Source: Anaerolineales bacterium (GTDB taxonomy: Bacteria > Chloroflexota > Anaerolineae > Anaerolineales > E44-bin32). Taken from it: DNA of 7,148 bases. Positions within the stretch are counted from its first letter, which is position 1; each line of letters opens with the position of its first letter. The notes beneath the pieces are model-generated. The model had not been told where the DNA came from. It did no database searches and worked only from the letters and a program-made list of their open reading frames with translations. The translations under genes and the position numbers were made by a program. This document shows, piece by piece, positions 4,965-7,148 of this stretch. The stretch is taken from contig DAOUTT010000107.1 of the NCBI GenBank assembly GCA_030668545.1, positions 1-7,148 on the forward strand. The letters are read 5' to 3'.

Positions 4965-6758
4965 TTAACCTTTCCGGACTATAAAGTCATCGATGTACAA
5001 GGTGTCAATGCCGCTTTTGCTGAACGTGTTCAGTGCATTCTCCGGGGTAGTCACAATGGGTTCTCCACGGAGGTTGAACGAGGTATTCAGCAGAATTGGG
5101 ATCCCAGTCTCATCTCCAAAGCGTTCGACCACTCGGTAATAGCGGGGATTCCATTCCCTCCGGATCGTCTGGAGACGCCCTGAGCCGCCTTCGTGGGTTA
5201 CCGCTGGGAGCAAGGGCTGCTTTTCCTCTACAACAGGGAATACCATAAGCATGTAGCGGAATGGATAGTGGCGATGTGGTTCCGTCAGCCCCGAATAGAA
5301 TTCAGGCGCGCGCTCCTCAAGCACCACCGGAGCGAAGGGTCGGAAAGGCTCCCTGAACTTTATCTTGGTGTTAACAATGTCTTTCATATCTGCGCGTCGT
5401 GGGTCGGCTAGGATAGACCGGTTTCCGAGAGCGCGGGGTCCCCACTCGAAGCGACCTTGATATACGGCGATCACCTTCCCCTCCAACAGGTCCTCCAGCA
5501 TCAACCCTGTTAGGGCCTCCTCGTCACTCTCCCTCTGGTATTGAACGGAGGCTCTCTCTAGGCATGCATGAACCTCATCCGTGGAATATCCTTTCCCCCA
5601 GTAACTATGCTCCTGAACGAATTTGCGCGGTTCACCGAGTAGTATGTGATAGGCATAAAGCGCTGCTCCAAGTGCGCCACCCGAATCGCCGGCTGCGGGT
5701 TGTATCCAGACCTCCTCAAAGGGTGTCTCCCGGAGGATCCTTCCATTGGCAACGCTATTGAGTGCAACACCGCCTGCCATGCATAGGTGTTTTAGCCCTG
5801 TACTCTCCTGGATGTGCCGGGCCATTTTGAGCAGCGTTTCTTCTGTAACACGCTGCACACTGGCTGCGATGTCGGCATAGTACTGGTTTTGTTGCGCCGT
5901 TTCGTCATCCCACTGCGGATGGTCCTTCTTAGGGTGGGTCGTCGGCGTGTAAAAGATGGAATCGTGGATCCTCCGAGTGCCGAAAAGATCCTCGAATCGT
6001 TTGTTGAAGGTTTCCGAGGAAGAGTGATGGTAGGCGAAGTAATCCATGTTGAGCTGGAAGCTTCCGTCATCCGCCACATCGATTAACTTATAAACATCCT
6101 CCATCCGGTTAGGGCGTCCATAGGGCGCCATGCCCATCACCTTGTACTCACCATTATTGACCCGGAAGCCAAGGAACGCAGTGAATGTGGAGTATAAAAG
6201 TCCGAGGGAGTGTGGAAAGCGGGTTTCATTAAACAGGGCGATCTCGTTGCTACCAGTGCCGTCCCAATCGGCGCAGCCCCTGCCTATTGTGGTGGTCGTC
6301 CATTCTCCGACGCCATCAATAGTAAGAATAGCGGCTTCGTGATAGGGAGAAGCGAAGAACGTGCTGGCCGCGTGAGAGAGGTGATGCTCCACGAAGAGCA
6401 CTTTCTCTTGCGGTACGGCAAGATATTTCGCAAGGGCGTCTTTAATCCATAGCTTCTCGTCGAACCAGGCGATCATCGCCTCGCCGAAGGTCTTCCATGA
6501 GTTTGGGAATGAGCCTAAGGTGGACATGAGTATGCGTTCAAACTTGAGCAGCGGTTTCTCGTAAAAGACCACGTAATCCAGGTCCTGGCCAGTAATCCCT
6601 GCTTGATGGAGACAGAATTCGATAGCGGAAGCGGGAAAGCTGTAATCATGTTTCACGCGGCTGAAGCGCTCTTCCTCGGCGGCAGCGACAAGATAGCCGT
6701 CCTTGAGAAGGGCGGCCGCGGAGTCATGATAGAAGCATGAGACGCCAAGGATGTGCAT
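4965..6758 (-). CDS. NodU/CmcH-family carbamoyltransferase
   Basis: This family transfers a carbamoyl group from carbamoyl phosphate, through a carbamoyl-adenylate, to a hydroxyl of a sugar or natural product in the cytosol. The 597-residue product is full length. The N-terminal Kae1-like part opens 'MHILGVSCFYHDSAAALL' and carries the metal site 'EHHLSHA' (H125, H129), 'DGVGEW' (148-153), 'NNGEYKVMGMAPYG' (201-214), 'AGGVALNS' (328-335) and 'AAGDSGGALGAA' with D358. The C-terminal part has 'GRFEWGPRALGNRSIL' (435-450), 'FREPFRPFAP' (468-477) and 'NTSFNLRGEPIV' (558-569), typical of the carbamoyl phosphate/ATP site. Its ATG shares one base with the stop of the upstream small membrane protein (TGATG), indicating coupling, with AGAGG about 9 nt upstream. 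The acceptor molecule cannot be read from the sequence; the neighbours favour an envelope product over an antibiotic. Confidence 0.95.
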   Translation of the reverse strand: MHILGVSCFYHDSAAALLKDGYLVAAAEEERFSRVKHDYSFPASAIEFCLHQAGITGQDLDYVVFYEKPLLKFERILMSTLGSFPNSWKTFGEAMIAWFDEKLWIKDALAKYLAVPQEKVLFVEHHLSHAASTFFASPYHEAAILTIDGVGEWTTTTIGRGCADWDGTGSNEIALFNETRFPHSLGLLYSTFTAFLGFRVNNGEYKVMGMAPYGRPNRMEDVYKLIDVADDGSFQLNMDYFAYHHSSSETFNKRFEDLFGTRRIHDSIFYTPTTHPKKDHPQWDDETAQQNQYYADIAASVQRVTEETLLKMARHIQESTGLKHLCMAGGVALNSVANGRILRETPFEEVWIQPAAGDSGGALGAALYAYHILLGEPRKFVQEHSYWGKGYSTDEVHACLERASVQYQRESDEEALTGLMLEDLLEGKVIAVYQGRFEWGPRALGNRSILADPRRADMKDIVNTKIKFREPFRPFAPVVLEERAPEFYSGLTEPHRHYPFRYMLMVFPVVEEKQPLLPAVTHEGGSGRLQTIRREWNPRYYRVVERFGDETGIPILLNTSFNLRGEPIVTTPENALNTFSKSGIDTLYIDDFIVRKG

Positions 6759-7148
6759 CAGAACTGCCTCTTCGCTTCCTCCATGTCTGGGCTGAACGTA
6801 TTACGTTCGGTCCAATGGGAGGAGGAGGAAGTTGTGCGAGTTCGGAGAGGATCGCTGAGTAGGCGGACCATGAGGCCCCAGGGTGTGAGAACGATGAAGT
6901 AAAAAGCTGCCAGAAGCAGGCGTCCCTGGTAGTTCCCCATTTCGGCAGCGAAGGACTTCCAACCCTCCCAGGATGACCGCCACCAAGAACCTTCTCTTTT
7001 TTTCTTGGGTTTGGGCTCGCCTGCCGGTTTGGGTCCGGTGCGGATGCGGGTCAAGAAGCCAGCCAGGATGGCAGCCACGGTCACCCAAATGAGGACCGAT
7101 TGCCATTTTCCCAGATCAGGACTAGTAAGCAGTGCCAGGATCCAGAGC
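6758..7148 (-). CDS. SxtJ-like small membrane protein, 5' end outside the window
   Basis: At least 129 residues are open to the right edge with no stop. A GTG at 7084 could be mistaken for the start, but the frame continues upstream and contributes the beginning of a membrane helix ('WQSVLIWVTVAAILAGFL'), so the true start is off the window. Two helices are seen (about residues 16-36 and 74-95 of the visible part), joined by a proline/lysine-rich basic linker ('GEPKPKKKREG'). The second helix runs into 'MVRLLSDPLRTR' and then 'SHW', similar to the C-terminal end of SxtJ-like proteins that accompany NodU-type carbamoyltransferases. The C-terminus reads 'EEAKRQF' and the stop overlaps the carbamoyltransferase ATG by 1 nt. 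Role unknown; a membrane anchor or partner for the carbamoyltransferase is inferred from linkage only. Confidence 0.75.
   Translation of the reverse strand, partial: LWILALLTSPDLGKWQSVLIWVTVAAILAGFLTRIRTGPKPAGEPKPKKKREGSWWRSSWEGWKSFAAEMGNYQGRLLLAAFYFIVLTPWGLMVRLLSDPLRTRTTSSSSHWTERNTFSPDMEEAKRQF

Noticed and set aside
1..7148. CRISPR arrays, tRNA or rRNA genes, toxin-antitoxin or phage-defence modules
   Set aside because: No regularly spaced repeats, cloverleaf signatures, rRNA-like blocks or defence-protein motifs were found on either strand by reading.

Overview
The window looks like chromosomal DNA of a free-living bacterium with moderate GC. The protein styles fit a Chloroflexota (Anaerolineae-like) genome: a membrane-anchored DsbA-like thioredoxin, a PduO-type adenosyltransferase opening with a 'GDDGSTGLLG' block and divergent from an SLBB-HhH ComEA, and a NodU-type carbamoyltransferase cluster. 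The taxonomic guess is inference from protein style only.

Left edge (1-99): the outer end of an insertion sequence, probably IS3 family/IS150 group, running off the window to the left. A terminal repeat with a TG tip ends at 99. A promoter has its -35 inside that repeat, and a well-placed Shine-Dalgarno precedes a minus-strand ORF of which only ten codons are visible. From 100 to 551 I see no convincing gene, only a G/C-rich hairpin and short repeats.

Centre (552-3309): a plus-strand membrane-tethered DsbA-like oxidoreductase (CPAC) ends at a strong hairpin terminator. It converges on a two-gene minus-strand operon: a cob(I)alamin adenosyltransferase, then a DUF554 membrane protein with a 4-nt ATGA overlap. 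Divergent from that operon is a comEA-like DNA-uptake gene with a TTG start. The two transcription units share a compact promoter region with interleaved core elements, and the adenosyltransferase message may be leaderless.

Gap (3310-3812): about 500 bp with no large gene. It holds a possible 39-residue single-helix membrane peptide with a good ribosome binding site, followed by a stretch with several hairpins and an imperfect 13-bp inverted repeat.

Right part (3813-7148): a tightly packed minus-strand operon read from the right edge: a small SxtJ-like membrane protein (5' end outside the window), a NodU-family carbamoyltransferase overlapping it by 1 nt, and a membrane-anchored SGNH hydrolase 18 nt downstream. 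This combination suggests carbamoylation, and possibly acylation or deacylation, of an envelope or secreted glycan or lipid, but the substrate is not shown by the sequence. This operon is the part most likely to represent an incompletely described system.
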